Source: Streptosporangiaceae bacterium
Lineage (GTDB): Bacteria; Actinomycetota; Actinomycetes; Streptosporangiales; Streptosporangiaceae
Assembly (NCBI GenBank): GCA_030039095.1
Contig: JASHQP010000320.1
Location: 1-7,704 of the forward strand
DNA length: 7,704 nt
Direction: 5' to 3'
Shown here: piece after piece, positions 6,045 to 7,704 of the stretch
How positions within the stretch are numbered: the first letter of the stretch is position 1
Layout: every line of letters starts with the position of its first letter
Translations under genes and position numbers: made by a program
The notes under the pieces: model-generated
What the model was told of the DNA's origin: nothing
The model's database searches: none
The model's input: only the letters and a program-made list of their open reading frames with translations

Positions 6045-7330
6045 CCGGAGCCCCCGGGCAGACCGCCGCCGGCGTAGTACGCGGCCATGAACCTGGCCAG
6101 CGTTCGCGCGCCGCGCTCGATGCTGGCCAGCTCGACGGCCTCGTCCGCGGCATGAATGTTGCGGGCGACCGGCCCGTAGGCGAGCGCGGGCCGGGAGAAC
6201 TGGTTGAGGTAGTAGCGGGCGTCCATCGTGGCGCCGAGAACGACCCGCTGCGGCTGGTCGCCGTGCGCCGCCGCATGGGCCAGGGCCAGCGCGTCCGCCA
6301 GCGGATGACCGCGGTCCAGCAGGAAGCCCTCGGCGCGGAAGCCGGCCTGGCGCACGATCGGCGGATGAGCACCCAGCCACGGATCTGCTGCCGCGGCCGA
6401 CATGATCGACGCCGTGACCCGTTCGAATGCCTCGTCCGGGGTCCATGCGCGCGGGAAGCCGACCCTGACCCCGAGGAGCGCCCGTCCCGGCACACTCGAT
6501 GGCCAGTCGCCCGCGCGGACGATCCCCACGTTGACGTTGTAGGGGCTGGCGATACCCTCGAGCGCGGGGTCGGCGAACGACTCGCGCATCTGGGTCTCGA
6601 ACCCGCGCAGCGCGTCCAGGACGACCGGGATGCTGCTGACCGGGTTCACCGCCGTGTCCGCCGAGTGGGCGTGCGCCGGGACACCGGTCAGGGCCACCTC
6701 GATCCACAGGATGCCGACGCCCCCGAGCAGCAGGTTCAGGTCGGTCGGCTCGAGCAGCACGACGGCATCGGCGAGAACCCCGGCATTGGCGGCGGCCAGA
6801 GTGCCGTTGCCGGTGCACTCCTCCTCGATGACCGACACGAAGCCCAGCTCGCCGGTGAGGGCTTCGGGCCGGGCCCGGCGCAGCGCCGCGACGGCCAGCA
6901 GGCCCATCGCGAACCCGCCCTTCATGTCGCCCGCGCCCCGGCCCGTCAGCCAGCCACCGGAGATCCGCGGCTGGAACGGGTCGGCCGACCACTGGCCGGC
7001 GTCGGCCGGCACGACGTCGACATGGCCGTTCAGCAGCAGCGACGGGCTGCCACCGCGGTTGATCCAGCCGGCGACGTTATCGCGGCCGGCGTAGCTGCCC
7101 TGCGCGACGCCGGCCGGGGCTGCGGCCGCCGTCTCCTCCGGGATCGGCAGGCGCTCGACCTCGAAGCCGAGCCTGGCCAGCTCCGCGGCCACGATCTCCT
7201 GGGCGGCGGCCTCCCGGCCGACCGTGCTCTCGGCGGCGACCAGCCGGCCCAGGAACTCGACGGCAGCATCGGCCTCGGCCGCGATCGCCGCGTCGACGTC
7301 GGCCCAGGCTGCGGGCGGTAGAGCTGGCAT
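6041..7330 (-). CDS. M20 metallo-deacylase, ArgE/DapE family
   Basis: This 429-residue cytosolic two-metal hydrolase probably removes an N-acyl group from an amino acid or similar compound. Conserved residues are His103 and Asp105 in NGHVDVVP, Asp135 in GRGAGDMKGG (bridging ligand), Glu170/Glu171 in IEEECTGNG (catalytic base and ligand), Glu194 in LLEPTD and His393 in NIHAADE. The lid domain spans roughly 205-325 and contains GVPAHAHS (217-223), the usual substrate-contact His region. All metal ligands are present, so it should be active. The IEEECTGNG and EPTD motifs are typical of the broad ArgE/DapE-related deacylases; nothing shows it to be the biosynthetic ArgE or DapE, and the company of a regulator and permease argues for catabolism. 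The ATG start has GAGG at 7338-7335 four bases upstream. It is the first gene of the operon. Confidence 0.92.
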   Translation of the reverse strand: MPALPPAAWADVDAAIAAEADAAVEFLGRLVAAESTVGREAAAQEIVAAELARLGFEVERLPIPEETAAAAPAGVAQGSYAGRDNVAGWINRGGSPSLLLNGHVDVVPADAGQWSADPFQPRISGGWLTGRGAGDMKGGFAMGLLAVAALRRARPEALTGELGFVSVIEEECTGNGTLAAANAGVLADAVVLLEPTDLNLLLGGVGILWIEVALTGVPAHAHSADTAVNPVSSIPVVLDALRGFETQMRESFADPALEGIASPYNVNVGIVRAGDWPSSVPGRALLGVRVGFPRAWTPDEAFERVTASIMSAAAADPWLGAHPPIVRQAGFRAEGFLLDRGHPLADALALAHAAAHGDQPQRVVLGATMDARYYLNQFSRPALAYGPVARNIHAADEAVELASIERGARTLARFMAAYYAGGGLPGGSG

Positions 7331-7334
7331 GGAT

Positions 7335-7344
7335 CCTCAAGAGG
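7335..7344 (-). promoter_or_regulatory. Ribosome binding site inside a small palindrome
   Basis: On the minus strand the sequence CCTCTTGAGG is a perfect inverted repeat, and its second half, GAGG, is the ribosome binding site of the M20 gene. The two-base centre allows only about three pairs, so sequestration would be weak. It is recorded because it sits exactly on the translation start region. Confidence 0.35.
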
Positions 7345-7357
7345 CTTAAAACACTGA

Positions 7358-7370
7358 TCTTTATACCAAT
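7358..7370 (-). promoter_or_regulatory. Operon promoter and GntR operator candidate
   Basis: In a strikingly AT-rich stretch, minus-strand TATAAA at 7365-7360 resembles a -10 box 29 bases before the M20 start codon. No consensus -35 box is seen at 16-18 bases. The overlapping TGGTATAAAGA (7368-7358) fits the FadR-type GntR operator pattern t-N-G-T-N3-A-C-N-a in all fixed positions except the C, which is A. An operator covering the -10 would let the operon's own GntR/FCD protein block transcription. The match is short and could be chance. Confidence 0.4.
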
Positions 7371-7459
7371 AATGCAGCCGGGTGCCCGGCGCGTCAATGG
7401 GCGAGGTCGCTGCGTGGTGTGCCGTCAACGGGGAAAGCCGGCCGCCGGGCGGTGTCTGG

Positions 7460-7503
7460 GGGCGGCGCCGGCTGGCGGATCGCGCAGGCCGCCGGCGCTG
7501 CCC
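7460..7503. repeat. Strong 16-bp hairpin in the upstream noncoding region
   Basis: The arm 7460-7476 pairs with 7488-7503 over 16 pairs: 15 Watson-Crick and one G-T at 7464/7499, with a single bulged T at 7473 and an 11-base loop at 7477-7487. This is the longest stem in the window and is almost all GC. It lies between the candidate terminator of the upstream gene and the operon promoter. It could be a second, T-less terminator insulating the operon, or a structural site. GC-rich DNA produces such stems by chance more often than average DNA does. Confidence 0.45.
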
Positions 7504-7513
7504 ACGGCGGTCT

Positions 7514-7525
7514 GTCCGGCCGGAC
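7514..7525. repeat. 12-bp perfect palindrome
   Basis: GTCCGGCCGGAC is perfectly self-complementary. It could be a dimeric regulator site, but it lies roughly 150 bases upstream of the operon promoter candidate and no second copy was found in the window. Confidence 0.3.
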
Positions 7526-7597
7526 GGCTGGGAATACGCCGGCTGGCGGCCTACATGATGGTGAAGGCGACCTGGCCAGCGGCGCGGCGTTAGCGCG

Positions 7598-7618
7598 CGG
7601 ATGATCGGTCGTCATCCG
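7598..7618 (-). terminator. Candidate terminator of the gene entering from the right edge
   Basis: CGGATGA (7598-7604) and TCATCCG (7612-7618) form a perfect 7-bp stem with a 7-base loop. It starts 18 bases beyond the minus-strand stop codon at 7637-7639, the expected place for a terminator. No T-tract follows on the minus strand. Confidence 0.45.
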
Positions 7619-7636
7619 GCTCGAGCCACCCGGGAA

Positions 7637-7704
7637 TCAGTTCGTGCCGATGGCATCCCACGGCCCCAGCGCCCGGCTGGCGGTCATCGCGACCGCCACC
7701 TCGC
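7637..7704 (-). CDS. C-terminal end of an unrecognised protein (partial)
   Basis: Only the last 21 codons and the TGA stop are inside the window; the gene continues beyond the right edge. The visible tail reads AMTASRALGPWDAIGTN after EVAV. Twenty of the 21 codons end in G or C, the same strong third-position bias as the confirmed genes here, and a terminator-like hairpin follows the stop. Those two facts make real coding likely. The sequence is too short for me to name a family. It points the same way as the M20 operon but is separated from it by about 306 bases with its own terminator and promoter signals, so it is probably a different transcript. Confidence 0.65.
   Translation of the reverse strand, partial: EVAVAMTASRALGPWDAIGTN

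Larger units (their letters stand above)
7331..7636. other. Noncoding region upstream of the minus-strand operon
   Basis: About 306 bases separate the M20 start from the end of the next minus-strand gene. Short open frames here are rich in Arg, Pro, Gly and Ala, lack a family resemblance and have weaker third-position GC than the real genes, so none is called. The region holds the AT-rich promoter near 7358-7370, a strong hairpin at 7460-7503, a 12-bp palindrome at 7514-7525, two copies of a 13-base GC-rich repeat (7466-7478 and 7537-7549) and a terminator-like hairpin at 7598-7618. Confidence 0.6.

Noticed and set aside
5265..6992. A 575-residue minus-strand frame ending in the GntR regulator
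   Set aside because: Everything before the Met at 6044 is an out-of-frame reading of the M20 gene; the GntR domain begins right after that Met and the ATGA overlap is a classic junction.
6008..7321. A 437-residue plus-strand frame opposite the M20 gene
   Set aside because: It is the complement of a gene with complete metal-ligand motifs, and its own product is low-complexity Arg/Gly/Asp-rich, as expected of an antisense frame in GC-rich DNA.
7372..7615. Short open frames on both strands in the upstream noncoding region
   Set aside because: They are about 60-75 residues of Arg, Pro, Ala and Gly, lack ribosome sites, overlap strong hairpins and show weaker third-position GC than real genes.
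1..7704. CRISPR array, tRNA, rRNA or riboswitch
   Set aside because: No regularly spaced repeats, no cloverleaf-like segment with a CCA-adjacent acceptor, no rRNA-like conserved stretches and no riboswitch core that I recognise.

Overview
The window looks like chromosomal DNA from a high-GC actinobacterium. Base composition is very GC-rich, third codon positions are almost all G or C, two genes start with GTG, one antitoxin appears to be leaderless, and the gene families present are common in soil actinomycetes. The genus cannot be fixed from the sequence alone. I see no rRNA, tRNA, CRISPR array, insertion sequence or phage gene.

Layout. (1) Positions 2-2001, plus strand: two translationally coupled amide-hydrolysing enzymes. 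The first is a nitrilase-superfamily amidase resembling the Nit1 branch; the second is an M20D metallo-amidohydrolase resembling PM20D2/AbgB. They overlap by 4 bases, and a candidate terminator hairpin follows at 2021-2053. (2) Positions 2060-2800, plus strand: a complete type II toxin-antitoxin pair, with a Phd/VapB-like antitoxin and a PIN-domain (VapC-like) toxin. It is preceded by an AT-rich, apparently leaderless promoter carrying two direct ATACAT repeats. (3) Positions 2801-3017: a short convergent intergenic region with several inverted repeats. (4) Positions 7330 down to 3018, minus strand: a compact four-gene operon in the order M20 ArgE/DapE-type deacylase, GntR/FCD regulator, alpha/beta hydrolase, APC-family permease. 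The three junctions are a 4-base ATGA overlap, a 20-base overlap and a 2-base gap. (5) Positions 7331-7636: a noncoding region with the operon's AT-rich promoter/operator candidate, a strong 16-bp hairpin, a 12-bp palindrome and a short terminator-like hairpin. (6) Positions 7637-7704, minus strand: the last 21 codons of an unrecognised gene that continues past the window edge.

How the genes may work together (inference). The minus-strand operon has the form of a self-regulated uptake-and-hydrolysis cassette: the permease imports an amino-acid-like or amide compound, the hydrolase opens an ester, lactone or amide bond, the M20 enzyme removes an N-acyl group, and the GntR/FCD protein senses a carboxylate intermediate. 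The substrate cannot be named from sequence. The plus-strand pair also consists of amide hydrolases. Its closest relatives by motif are enzymes known from metabolite repair, so the locus as a whole is rich in C-N bond hydrolysis. The toxin-antitoxin pair between the two metabolic units is probably an independent insertion.
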